Assembly (NCBI GenBank): GCA_026874595.1
Contig: CM049311.1
Span: 12,367,676 to 12,431,675 of the forward strand
Length of the DNA stretch: 64,000 nucleotides
Direction: 5' to 3'
Source: Sipunculus nudus
Lineage: Eukaryota > Annelida > Sipuncula > Golfingiida > Sipunculidae
Part shown: one piece after another, positions 48,578 through 59,543 of the stretch
Position numbering within the stretch: position 1 is the first letter of the stretch
Layout of the letters: every line of letters starts with the position of its first letter
The notes under the pieces: model-generated
Databases searched by the model: none
What the model was told of the DNA's origin: nothing
What the model saw: the letters and a program-made list of their open reading frames with translations, nothing else
Translations under genes and position numbers: made by a program

Positions 48578-50481
48578 ATAATAACATAACTCACGCAATA
48601 ATGAACGGAACCTAATGAAATTTTTTGGGCACTTCGCAAATGTCTATGGCAGAATTTAGACTGGTGTGGATCCGGCGCGTGATCCGGATTCAGGCATGTC
48701 ATTAAGGAATATACGCAAAAGTAGTCATTTAAACAAGAATGAACATGGGAATATACGGGCTGAACAAGCGAATGCAAACATACGTCGGAAGCTTGTATAG
48801 GAATGCAGCGGATTTTCTAGTTTCCTGTGATCTGATACGTTTGTTGTCATTATACCCCGTCAGATGGCGGCATAATTATGTTTTCCTTTTGTTTATCTTT
48901 TAACAACTTGACGCAAAAAGTTCTTGAAAACTATATTAAATTGCTTTAACGTAACACCTTAAGTACAATCGATTTTATGCTTAACGCGATCTGGATCATC
49001 ATAATAATACATTCAAATTCAAATAGTTATATACCATTGTGACAGTTTGTCTGGTGTAGAGGCTGGCTCACCCAGTGAACAATACTGAGGTCTGGTGCAA
49101 AGGAAAGCTTGTTCAGGGGGATCAGCCAGGATGTAGCGGTTTCAGATTACCCCCTTTTCAAGTTACCGGAGGAGGGGTAATCTGAAATTTAGGAGTCCAA
49201 ATAATAAAAATTTAAAACACATTAACATTTTGCGGCAACTTTCTTTCATAGATTGATATCGTCTTTTAAATCTCTCATCTTTCACGTGATTAAATGAAAT
49301 AACATATTATGAGCTGAAAATTAAGAATTTATCGTTAAAGTAAACAGTGCGGGGTAATCTGGGATTCGATGCAGGCTACCCCCAGGGGGTAATCTGAAAT
49401 CCACTTCTGATAACCGGGGGATGGGGGTTTACCTGTAATGGGGTAACCTGTAGTCTTTAAACCTGGGCCCTGGTGGGGATATCAATGTGGTCGTACACGT
49501 ACAGTATAAACGTCTCGTTTGGATAGTAGATTCATGTTTTAGGGCCATTAAATCTGGGCAATAAAGTATAATTTATTTTTAACATTTAAAATTATTTAAA
49601 AAATGTTTTACGCTATATCTTACGCTGTAAAGTAATTTTGACTTCACACAAAGGGTTATAGCAAATCGCCCATGGACTTTTTGATCTCAAATTCACCCGG
49701 TTTTTTTTTTCGTTGGTATGGTTTTGTGTGCAAGTAAACACAGTCCATGCCTGTCTCTTTACCATGACAAGACTGTGTGACTGGATGCATGTCCGATCCT
49801 GTGTATGCTCGACAACTATCAAACAAGGAGAAGAGACATGAATTAAGAAATCCTAGTTATTTTTAGAAGACTAAAACATCTTGATTATGAAAAGTTGAAC
49901 GGCTTGGCTTCCAGATGGCGTACGTGCTGCGCCCCACCGATCGTGCCGGGTACAAGTTAATATCCACTTGTGAACGGGAGTAAGCAAACCGTTTAAAACG
50001 TGTTAGTGGAAACCATACTTATCTAACCCGAAAACAAAATACCATGTGTATATCTAATAAATATCTGGTATGTGAATGCCTTTTAGTATACGTTGATTTG
50101 CTCTTCTTATTCTTAAGTAAATTCTCATTCGTTCTGCCTGTTGATTGTTTTGTTGGTCGTTTACTGTATAACTGTCATCTGGCGGTGTTTGGTGATATTC
50201 ATGACGGGATATATACAGACAAACACTCAATAGAATATATTAAATGAAAAAAAAAGATTAATCGAAATAATGTGTGTACCTATGACCAACTAACCTTGCC
50301 TTGAGGTTAACACATTACTTGGATCACACACCCACGATGAATTCCTCGTGCGACCACAGGCAGTGCCGTCATATCTGGGGTTAGGAAAGTCTTCTTCCGC
50401 CCAAGACGATCTCCAAGTGTCAGACAAGACCAACGGCAGCCACACAAGTGTGCAAAGCAGGTATAATAGTCGCCGCGACAT
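42795..50481 (-). CDS. Gene C: MOLO1/TPM-domain single-pass membrane protein, 281 aa, five exons
   Basis: Exons: 50481-50295, 45748-45628, 44215-44083, 43790-43654 and 43062-42795, again in the shared phase pattern. It is close to gene A; exon 1 differs in LPLVLS for LPVVLS and AEED for AKED. Exon 2 has THPYPIG, exon 3 has GYCNDDIIIMISRGDRQ, exon 4 has SNDQYYDGLRYLISEY. The helix IVIGSIVALFGGVVCCFLC keeps the inner cysteine cluster, followed by TRGNCNSGGGG. The tail is the shortest, with three His, one uninterrupted Gly-rich block and GGGGDF at the end. Intron 1 is 4.5 kb because of a LINE insertion. All splice borders are GT/AG and all frames open. Recent common origin with gene A, or conversion between them, would explain the similarity. 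Confidence 0.82.
43336..43467. repeat. (TA)-rich microsatellite in intron 4 of gene C
   Basis: Interrupted then pure TA run, in the same intron as the TA run that hosts the insertion in gene B. Confidence 0.9.
44386..45418. repeat. Dispersed modular repeat, copy in gene C intron 2
   Basis: Same intron site as the gene A and B copies. Includes the recurring GGTCATAATGACCTAATTTC palindromic phrase. Confidence 0.6.
46708..46880. repeat. AGTACT palindrome-rich cluster
   Basis: At least fifteen copies of the palindrome AGTACT or its near variants, many as GAGTACTTTAAAAGTACTC-like larger palindromes, within about 170 bp of gene C intron 1. Confidence 0.8.
47396..48587 (+). mobile_element. 5'-truncated non-LTR retrotransposon in gene C intron 1
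   Basis: The matching DNA in gene B (33084-33110) runs uninterrupted through the same place. The insertion ends in a (TAA)n tail (48540-48572). Two coding relics are readable on the plus strand: RLTINVVKTNVMFLG...GLTIDASSSWLPHEHIF (47480-47700), typical of the C-terminal part of LINE reverse transcriptase, and ALPKPRTEYYR...SFVYAGSLLW (48060-48140), the usual LINE carboxy-terminal motif. In-frame TAA codons interrupt each. A (TAA)n tail occurs in I-like LINEs, but the clade is not settled. Confidence 0.75.
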
Positions 50482-51083
50482 TTTTAGGATGTTTACATAT
50501 AAAGTTGCATTAAAGGCAATAAATATGTAATCAAAAGTACAATCAGTTTTCTGATAACGGATATGACTGAATTCACAGACGTATGCGGTAAATATGGATG
50601 GTCCAGATCCAGAGTATTTCACGGACACCGAGTAATCCCTGAGCCTTTGCTGAGGTCAAGCCTGTGATGCCATACCGTCAGTACCGAGTGCTTGCTGCGT
50701 CCAGAGCTTGCCTGTGTGTGCGTGCGGCTGTTTATTTGCTTCTTGCGAACGGCTGTAAGTCCGTCTGGTCCCCACTGCATGAAATACTGGGCGGAAAAAC
50801 GGGGCTTCTCCCGCTAGAAATAACATTCCCTGTATGTACGGGGATTATTGTACTGCACAGGGAATCGGTTCCCCCTGTATGTGGCCTTGGCCCACAAGAC
50901 ACGACCCGTCGTTGTTCACAGGTCAAATGCGCAATGGTCTATGGAAATATATGCCAAGGTCAAGCAGGCCCACTCATATGTTAATGTAGCTGGTCAGAAC
51001 CGCGTGAGCTGTACTGGACTTTCAATAATTTCTTGGGTCAGCGCCAATAGCTTAGCCATTGGTCTTGCTAGACCTACACAGGA
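50482..51083. other. Probable 5' UTR or proximal upstream region of gene C
   Basis: Homologous to the corresponding regions of genes A and B. No separate gene supported. Confidence 0.4.
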
Positions 51084-51104
51084 TTTATAGAACTCCTGAC
51101 GTAG
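51084..51104 (-). promoter_or_regulatory. Candidate core promoter of gene C
   Basis: TACGTCA and then TTCTATAAATCC on the minus strand, about 603 bp upstream of the ATG. The TATA core is changed from TATATAA to CTATAAA but kept. Confidence 0.35.
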
Positions 51105-51710
51105 CGGCGTGGTTCACACGTACTGTCACCAATAAATACATGCCGTATAGGTCAACCTATATGTACTTGATTTCCAAAGGGGCAAACACACGAGTTGTCA
51201 CCACGGGTAGCGAACCCATAAAGCCACAGGCAAGAGCCAAGCAGCCAAAGCTTAGGTATGAATGTGATCATGCACCAGTTCTTTTGTGATCAACCATTTG
51301 CTCATACAAAACATTTTGGACCTGTTTGATTATTGGGCAGGAACATGTTTTTATTTTCTGCCAACAGAAGGCAGGGGAGGACTGGGCCGCCGGGACACCG
51401 GGGAGTTTCCCGATGGGCCGATGGCTTGATCTTAAAACAGATACATGCGGGGCAGCAATTTGGTCAAGCTAAAGTCTGAGTGTCCTTTGCAACTTCGTCT
51501 GGGCCTCTGCAGGAAAAGGCCGGTTTAACAGACATAGACCAATCTGGGTCTCGTATATAAACAATATTTTTTTTGGATAATGTGAGTGTGGAGTCATCAT
51601 TAGCCTAAGGCCAACTTGAGCTAGAAAGGGCCTCTATCATATCTTACTATTAAATGGGTTCTTAATTTTTAAAAATGCAAATGCATATTTTAACACCTTA
51701 TACAAGCCCT

Positions 51711-52309
51711 AGTCACATCACGTCAACGAGCCCCTACCAGACTTTTTGGACGAGCTTCGGCCGTACATTGTTAATTCGGAAGAGCCTCGTCAGTATTTTA
51801 ACAGATCGTTTGGGAGCTTGCCGCTCTGTAGCGGGGAGTTAAATAGCGACGAGGACTCGCTGGAAAATTTTGCTCGGCAGCAGCGCGCCGGGGCCTCTAG
51901 CGTGCACCGCTGGTGGATGTTGGGATCGTCCGAAGTTCGCTCGTTTTTGTAGGTTAAAAAAGTCCTTCGTGTCCATCGAGGCACGGATGATTCCAACGAA
52001 GCCCGCTAGGCGCTCGGACGTGCGTCTAAAATGTTATTTTGCGATGCTCGGCCGGCATTTAGGCGGACCACTGAAGTCTCAGTGGAGTTAAAGAGCATCG
52101 GACGAGTTCGGAGGGGTTCGGACGTGCTTCCAACGGCCCCTTCACGTTTCAGGTGCAAAAAAGATCTTTGGACTCGGCCGGGTCTCGATACTTATGTAAC
52201 CACAATCTATAAAAATCGACCGATCTCCGCCTGATTATTTTAAATTGGTGAGGAGCTGGCTGTTCGGCCGATTTTTAAAATCCACAGGAGCTCGGCTGGT
52301 AATGTGACT
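51711..52309. mobile_element. Nested inverted-repeat element inside the hAT remnant
   Basis: The left end AGTCACATCACGTCAACGAG and the complement of the right end AGTCACATTACCAGCCGAGC match over most positions. The interior is GC-richer than its surroundings and has no coding content. Flanking duplication not clear. Confidence 0.5.
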
Positions 52310-52603
52310 TAGACTTTACTAGCATTATTAAATAATCATTTTTATTTGCCAAAGAGCGAAAGAATTCGACAAGTGTGTGATTAGTGTGAATGTTATAACA
52401 GTATTTCTATTAGGTATCGAATTCAACTGTGAGAAATAAACAACAGTTTTGTAGATTCAAGATGAACAAAAAAAAAAAAAATTGATAATGCTTGACTTTT
52501 CTATTCTACTCCAAGGATGTTGTTCTATGTTCATTCAAGTCAATTGAATTAATAATAATTTTGACCATGTTGCCTTTAGTTTATTTACAAATATCTGGTA
52601 ACT

Positions 52604-52810
52604 TTGTCAAAAACACAGGTTGCATGTGAGAGGGGTTTCTCAACTCTGACGTTAATCAAGAACAGATTGAGGAGCACACCTTGCTCAGAAAACCTAAATG
52701 CATTAATATTGATGGCAGTTGAGGATATTCTGCAAAATCTTGACGCAGACTCTGTAATTAATGCAGTCTCAAGGAAGACTTCTTTGTTAAAATCAGAATT
52801 ATGTGACTAA
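52604..52810 (+). pseudogene. hAT transposase C-terminal dimerisation region, fragment
   Basis: Reads ACERGFSTLTLIKNRLRS, then SENLNALILMAVEDI and NAVSRKTSLLKSE before TGA. The ERGFS...IKNRLR...LNALI pattern is the conserved C-terminal segment of hAT transposases and their domesticated zinc-finger relatives. The rest of the transposase is missing, so it is inactive. It lies inside the element with 8-bp target duplications, which supports the assignment. Confidence 0.85.
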
Positions 52811-53108
52811 TGAACGCTAAATGCAAGAAGAAGAGAAATGTTGAGTTATGAAAATTAGGTCTTGCAATACAAAAAAAAAATTATGCAGTTTAGTCTCATT
52901 TTAACTGCCATGGGTCGCTTTCATTCATATTTCCAGGGCCGATTTTTTCGCCCCTGACAGAAGGGAATTATCTCTACCACAAATGATTATTAATTCGTAA
53001 AAATACCTCGTTGAGTTGATTTATCTAAATAACTAAAAAAAAATAACCGTGTGTTTACATTGAGACCATGCCCTGTAGGTCGCGCAGCCTTGTAAATTCC
53101 AGTGTTAA

Positions 53109-53570
53109 AGGTACTCATTCTCTAACCTTTTAAAAAAGAATTTGTGATTTCTAGCTTCCTTTGTGTATGTATTAATGATCTAGGAGCAATTTTGGTTGTG
53201 AAAAGTTCTTATAAGGCCTTCCTGAAGGATGTATGAACTTGTTTATCAACAACATGTTTATAAACACAGCAATGTTGACAAACGGGAAAAACATGTAACC
53301 AAAGGTGTTTGGTTGCATATATTCGGAAGTAGAAAGGTCACTTGTTGCAAAACGCCATTTGCAAAGCTCTTGCTTATATGACTTGCTGCCAGATGCCCTT
53401 GTTGAATTTGTTTTGTCTTGGGGGGGGGGGGGGGCAACATATTATAAACGCGCTGATATAAACAAACGAAGCAGCCTGTGTGCGGCGATATCCACATTTG
53501 CTGGCCTATTTTTATAAAAGCTACAAGGAATTACCTTTAGTTTATAGGTGAGATAGGTGATTAGGCCCCT
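53109..53570. mobile_element. TTAA-type MITE copy 3
   Basis: Best-preserved copy: TTAA at 53105-53108 and 53571-53574, ends AGGTACTCATTC and, complemented, AGGGGCCTAATC. A TTAA duplication would suit a piggyBac- or Kolobok-type system. The left TTAA overlaps the terminal TTAAAGG palindrome, so the boundary is approximate. Confidence 0.6.
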
Positions 53571-54020
53571 TTAATTGATGTCACTATATGATTATCATTA
53601 GCATATAATTCTGATTTTGGTATGTCGTATATTTTGTACCAACAGGCACGAGAATACCCTAGGAAAAAGGTTGTGATGTAAGTACCAGAGACACTCTCCG
53701 GGGTACTACCATCATTTACGAAGATTTTCACAATTTGGCGAACAATAGTACAACACACTGTATATGTGCATATAAAAATCTTGCGATGCAAACCCGCACG
53801 GATACCAATATTATAGGGCCTGCGGGTATATGCAATAAACACGGAATGCATGGGATATACATTACATACAAATCAGGATCCCTGAGTCATAAATGACCAA
53901 TACATTACTTGTAATAAGCTTGGACTAACGACACTTAACCCACATGGTCTGACCTGATTTGTTTATTCACAATAAAGTGTGTTTACGTTTACACATAACA
54001 GAGAAAGGACTGTACAAGGA

Positions 54021-55891
54021 CGTATGTAGGGGGTGCTCTAGCCACACACACACGCACATTCCTCCCCAAAAATATATTTATATATTAGATTTCTTTGCAG
54101 TAAATGGTACCTTATCGTTGGACATTCTTCCCGTCAATATTCGTCTATATACGGTGTTTTCTGGTCCTGTGACCGGTTCTTTAGACTGCTTGTCACTAAA
54201 ATTTCGAAGATTTCCAACTTTTTGGTTTGGCGGAAGGCATGTAAATTATAGTCGCTGCCATCTAGCGGGTAATTTCATTACTGACTTAAATAAATGTCAC
54301 CTTTTTACAACCAAAGTGCACTCTCTACCTCAATGCCAACAGCTAATTTTTGTCCCCTGCTTCCCGGAACGGGGGACATTGATTTGGGTTTGTCTGTCTG
54401 TCTGTCTGTCTCTCCGTCCGTCCGCCCGTCAGGTTTTCCTTTCCGTTTGCACTTAGTCATCACTTGAAGGCTAAAGCGGAGGACATTAATTCCTTGAATT
54501 TGCTTGTTAGTATATATTTATTCATATTAAAGTGTCTCCGTTTGTACGTAAAGTGACATGTATTGGTAGGTGTTTAACTACCACCATACGTTGCTCACAT
54601 AGCAGAATTTTAACCACTTTCGATAACTTGTATTTAATCTTTAGCATGAAAAAAGCCCTTTGACCTATTTATTAAAAAGGATACATGAAATATGTTAACA
54701 ATAGGTAAACAGATTCGGTATTGCCTCTATGTATATGTTCGTCTAGTTATAAAGATTTTTTTTCATTTGGGAAGTTGTAGTGGCGCCCTGTCAGTATAAC
54801 TGAATAAGGAATTCATAAAGGACATAATTTAAAAGAAAAATAACTGAAACCTTGGATTTTTAATACGGTCATTTATTAAAACATTGCATTGCTTTCATAG
54901 AACTGATTGCCATTTTTCTTTTAAATCTTATTCTTACAGACAGTATTTTCTGAAGTCATATTAAAAAAAAATCCAATCTATTGCACCAAGATAAATGCAT
55001 TTTATATAATTAAAACAAATCTGATATATAAATACGAGGCATATGGTTAAAAGTGAAATAGCTATATAGTAAGTAAATTAAGTGCGTACACATGATAAAG
55101 ATTGTATAATTCCGATTATGACTGAATTGTATATTCTATTTAAGTTTAGTGATTTGGACGTTATTTGGTAAAAACGTATGTCTTAACATCTATTGATTAC
55201 TGTGAAGATAAGATTGAAAGTTCATGAAGGTTAAAATAATGTTACCTTCCTCATCTCTCTGTTCGAAATGTGGCATTTCCAGACTTGGTTATATCGTATT
55301 CTTGAGTGTCTTAAAATAATAGGAATAAATTGATTAAAGGTTGGTTTATATGTAATTTTCCATCTATTTGGGTAAGTCTGAGTAATTTCCAAAATCAGGT
55401 ATTACAATGTATTTTCATGAACTATGCATGCTATGGCAAGGGAAATCTAACAACAGAAACATTATAGGATAAAAAAAAAAATACATAAGTACAAAAAGAA
55501 CATTATAAATTACGTCAAGGGTCGCGGATTATTTTTATGTCGCTTTTTCTGTTTGTCTGTGTGTTAGCAAAATTACTAGAAAAAGTTTGACCGATTTTCA
55601 TGAAATTGTCCGGATAGCTTGGCTATGATACAAGAAACAATTGTTTACAATTTTAGGTTGAGTGACCCGGATCATCATTTCTGGATCCAAGATGTTTTAA
55701 GAAAACAATGCTGCACTTCTGACAATGTTATATAATGGTAATGAGCTGCATTGTTACGTTGATTGTTTTAAGAAATAGAATGTCAAACATTCCGTGAGAC
55801 ATTATTTATTAATATAAGATTCAATGAATAACAATACAATCTATAAACGCAAGACAGAAGAAGAAAGAGAGATAGAAAGCCCCCCCCCCCC
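54021..55891. other. Right flank of the duplicated block, no gene recognised
   Basis: Holds the repeat at 54110-54335, a (CTGT)n tract near 54391-54410, and a dispersed fragment at about 55505-55690 with GACCGATTTTCATGAAATT and CCGGATCATCA phrases that recur in variant form at 33000-33260 and 48590-48780. No MOLO1 exon 4 or 5 could be found here. Confidence 0.5.
54110..54335. repeat. Dispersed repeat, copy 1
   Basis: Matches 63735-63962 at many blocks (CATTCTTCC, TTTAGA, TGCCATCTAGCGG, AAATAAATGT, ACAACCAAAG), same orientation. Confidence 0.6.
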
Positions 55892-57050
55892 CCGGCGGTC
55901 GTCCAGAGAAACAACTATAATGGTGTCATCATCACAGTCACCGAAATTCCATGACACATCACGAGGGTACCTCGCGAACTGCCGCATATAGGTTTCCTTC
56001 CTCGCAGGGTCTGTTATCGGACGACTGAAACCATATATTTTTCTTGTGTATACATTTTAATTAAAGGGTTTTAGGTACATGCATCCGCACACATGCACAG
56101 TCACGTGTGACCGTATGCGATTTGTCCTTGTTATTAACCAATCAGGGCCGGTTACGATATCACATTTTTTTTTCAGGAGGACTTGCGAGTGTATATGGCG
56201 GGCGGTGTGAATTTAAAAACTGATACATTGCCTATGTGTATCAATTTGTTCTCCTTTGCATACCTTCCGGTACGCCATATCAGTAAGAAATGCCATTTTT
56301 CAGGTGTAGTACGCTTTAAGTGGCGTTTACTGATCGCTCAGTACACAGTATGCGATTTGAGGCATCGGAATACGGACTGAGATTTACAATCGCTAGGAGC
56401 ATAACTTGGTGTGCGGTAAAACACTGCGATATGGGCCGGATGATGTCAAACCCTCTAGATCACGCTGCATCCGGAGGTAAATGCAGCACGGTATGCGGAC
56501 CGTGCAATATTTACTTTTACCGCGTGTCTCATACCGCGTACCAAGGGCCCGGTTTACGGTTTCTGATAAAATAACTAGAGCTTAAAGCGACCCCGGTAAA
56601 CCAGCTTTATCAGGAGCTGCGGCAAATAAATTGTGCTGTTCACCATATAAGGTTTTAGGTAAGCCGCATCAGGACAATATGGAACTCTTATAATAGAAAC
56701 GTCTTCTACATTGGTGTTAAACTGATTAGAAATTCTGTATTAAAAAAAGCAAAATACTAAATATTTAGGGAATTGAATGTGCACACACACATGTAAAGGA
56801 ATTATAATTGTTATATATATAATAGTAACTCAAGAACACACACACACACACACATATATATATACATACATATGCATACACACACACAGATATAACATAA
56901 GAACACAAAAAATACATATTTACCCGCTTCCTTCGTCAATTCGTGGGCATGGGACTAGTGCGACTCCTATCGGGTACGTATGGTCACAACGTCTACAGGG
57001 ACACTCCAGTCTGCTTTGAATGGACTCAATGGCTATGTCAATGTTATCCG
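55892..57050 (-). pseudogene. Gene D: partial, probably dead MOLO1-like copy (exons 2 and 3 only)
   Basis: Exon 2 (57050-56924) is intact with both splice sites and the same phase but is 6 nt longer, reading VALVPCPRIDEGSG where the others read IALVPRIDDGSG; its cysteine cluster is CPCRRC. Exon 3 (56024 to about 55892) has a good acceptor and reads RPITDPARKETYMRQFARY, FGDCDDDTIIVVSLDDRR, but a poly-C tract (13 or more) replaces the GT donor. No exon 1 was found in the remaining 7 kb upstream, and no exons 4-5 downstream. SRGDR of the intact genes is SLDDR here. It is much more divergent than A, B and C, so it is an older duplicate. It is likely a pseudogene unless the poly-C tract is a collapsed assembly region. 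Confidence 0.75.
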
Positions 57051-58407
57051 CTGAATAAAGGAAATGTAAACGTTGAAATAATATGACAGACAATTTCATT
57101 TGTCAATAGCTCTCTTTATGACCTGTGCTGACATTTTGGTATATATTAATTAATAATGTGAAAGTATGAAACTTAGTCAGAAAATGTTTCTGAAAAATTA
57201 TGACAAAATGCTAATCAATGCCACATTTCGTAAATACGTAAACAATATTCTGTTTACTTTTAATTTCCTAAGACATATGATATATACTTGAGGTATGAAA
57301 AAAAGTTACTCTTTTAGAAGTATTAACATTCATCATTGAAGGAACGAAGAAGTAAAAAGCCATAACGGATAAAAGTTTGAACTGATAACCAGTTTGATGT
57401 GTAGCGTATTTATTCTAAAAGAAGTTTTTATCGTCGGCTTGGTAAGACACGTGTAGATCGTCGTGATCGTTTCAGCCAGCGGATATATGTGTTACAGTTT
57501 GACAGCGTTAGTCGCGTGTGCACCTTAAAATCTCTCACTGATTGGCTGAGCTAGAGATACATTTTTTAAACAGGCCTGCATTGAAAAGCGATGGTCCGAT
57601 AGACGGTGACACACTGAGGCTAAGGGTTATAGTGTTGAAGGTCTTGCCGTACTCATAAAAGGCATGTACCTAAAATATTAAGACTGATTAAATTGGAATA
57701 TCAATAGCCAGCTGGAAGCCCTCAACAGTCGGTGTCTGAATGAACCATGTTGGTTTTAAAAACGATATTGGGAAAGACCACTTATTACTCCTTACGTCAA
57801 TTGAAAAGCCCTTAGTTCAGTGAGGTGGTGACCTGTGGCGCTGACCGTCCAGTGCTGACTGGATTTTACCATTCGATGAAACCGTCGGCCAGATAGCCGT
57901 ATATTATTTATATAATTTGCATCGAGATTGCAGTACCTGTTCTAAGCTTTACGATAACTCAGTAAATTTGATGGCTCTGTTAGTGGGATAAATTATGTTT
58001 TAACAATTCCATCAACTGGGCCAGTCTAAAATCATCCAGTTATATTTTCCATTCTGTAAACTTGGAAGATTATATTCTCTGAATGCAACTTATGACTTTT
58101 CGATAAATAGAGGTCACTCTCCGTTCCTAATTTTCAATTTCTGAAAAAAAAAAGATTTTCAGGAAAAGGAAAATGAGATTAGGTATTTCAACACTCTGCT
58201 ATATTTTTATAACTTGCATTTTTATAGGGAAATAAATGTTGACACCACATTAAATTACACACATTTTGATATTTACGGGAATGGACATCATATCCGTACT
58301 GTTACTTTTCCTTTTTTTTTTTCTCCCTTCCTTATTATCACTAAACATCACACCTCAAAACGTTCATGATATCAACGGGGTGGGGTAATGTTGTAATAAT
58401 GTTGTAA

Positions 58408-58452
58408 TATATATATATATATATATATAAAAATATATACATATATATATAG
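58408..58452. repeat. (TA)n microsatellite
   Basis: TA run with two short interruptions. Confidence 0.9.
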
Positions 58453-59267
58453 GAACCATGTTGTTTGAGGGTGCACCCCTTTTTATTTTTGGAACCAAGT
58501 GATTTATCGGAGCACAAAAACATTGTGTCACCTGTCACCTACACTGGTTATATTTTTTATACAAGAAAAATATTATTATAACACCGTACATTATCAAGTT
58601 TGCTCAAAGTAGATCGATATTTGTAAGAAAATCAATAATTATTATTATTATTTGGTCTGCTTGGTTTACAGATTATATTGAGAATATCCAGGGACACAAT
58701 ATACATAAAACAATTGGGTATTTAGAAGTAACTAGTTTATAGCTATTTCAGGTGTGGAATTCCCTTAAATATGGAACAATAAAATGGAACTATTAAAAAA
58801 GTGTTCTTTTTCCAAATTTACAATATTTTGAGGGGATATACCCCTCCTATTCACTCAGCCATGCATGGAAATTCAGTTCACCATGAATGGATTTTATGCC
58901 ATAGATCATACAATTTCAAGTTTAGCTGGCCGTTTGTCTGTATTTATCTATGTGCCAGTCACATGTTCACGACAAGTCGCACGTATCGTCGTACAACTAA
59001 TCGGGATCGGTCGTGACCATTCTTAACCACTCGGTACCTGGTCGTAGCCTGTCTGACGACCTATCGTACCACAAGTCGGTATCAGTGTGCGACTGCTCGG
59101 TTGCTCCGATTGCTACCAATCACATATGATTACCTCTGACCACTCGTGAACTAGTTGTACGACAACAAAAAGAGTACCACCGATTTTCCAAGACCACTGC
59201 CAATTACTCGTAGGATTAGAAGACAAATGTCCGATGAAAAAGGACGTAATGGTAATAAAACAAATTG

Positions 59268-59330
<63 letters not shown>

Positions 59331-59387
59331 TTATATATTATATATATATATATGTATATATATATTTATATATTTTTTTATATATAT

Positions 59388-59420
<33 letters not shown>

Positions 59421-59480
59421 GTATAGCGAAAGTTAAGATAAACTTAAGATTCAACTACAGACTAACACGGCTATACCACT

Positions 59481-59541
<61 letters not shown>
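59268..59541. repeat. Clustered (TA)n microsatellites
   Basis: Runs at about 59268-59420 and 59481-59541 produce Tyr/Ile open frames that are not genes. Confidence 0.95.

Positions 59542-59543
<2 letters not shown>

Larger units (their letters stand above)
51372..52956 (+). mobile_element. hAT element remnant upstream of gene C (1.59 kb)
   Basis: Perfect 8-bp duplication ACAGAAGG flanks it (51364-51371 and 52957-52964). The termini are CAGGGG on the left and CCCCTG on the right. Unit B has an unoccupied version of the same site near 36800. It contains the C-terminal part of a hAT transposase and a nested inverted-repeat element. Confidence 0.9.
39711..54020. repeat. Segmental duplication unit C (about 14.3 kb)
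   Basis: Third unit, carrying gene C. It is the longest because of private insertions at 39922-41983, 47396-48587 and 51372-52956. Homology to units A and B ends near GAGAAAGGACTGTACAA at about 54000-54020. Confidence 0.85.

Noticed and set aside
51746-52234. Overlapping open frames on both strands
   Set aside because: They lie in a GC-richer inverted-repeat element nested in the hAT remnant.
53959-54456. 165-codon plus-strand open frame
   Set aside because: Crosses a dispersed repeat also present at 63735-63962 and ends in a CTGT repeat.
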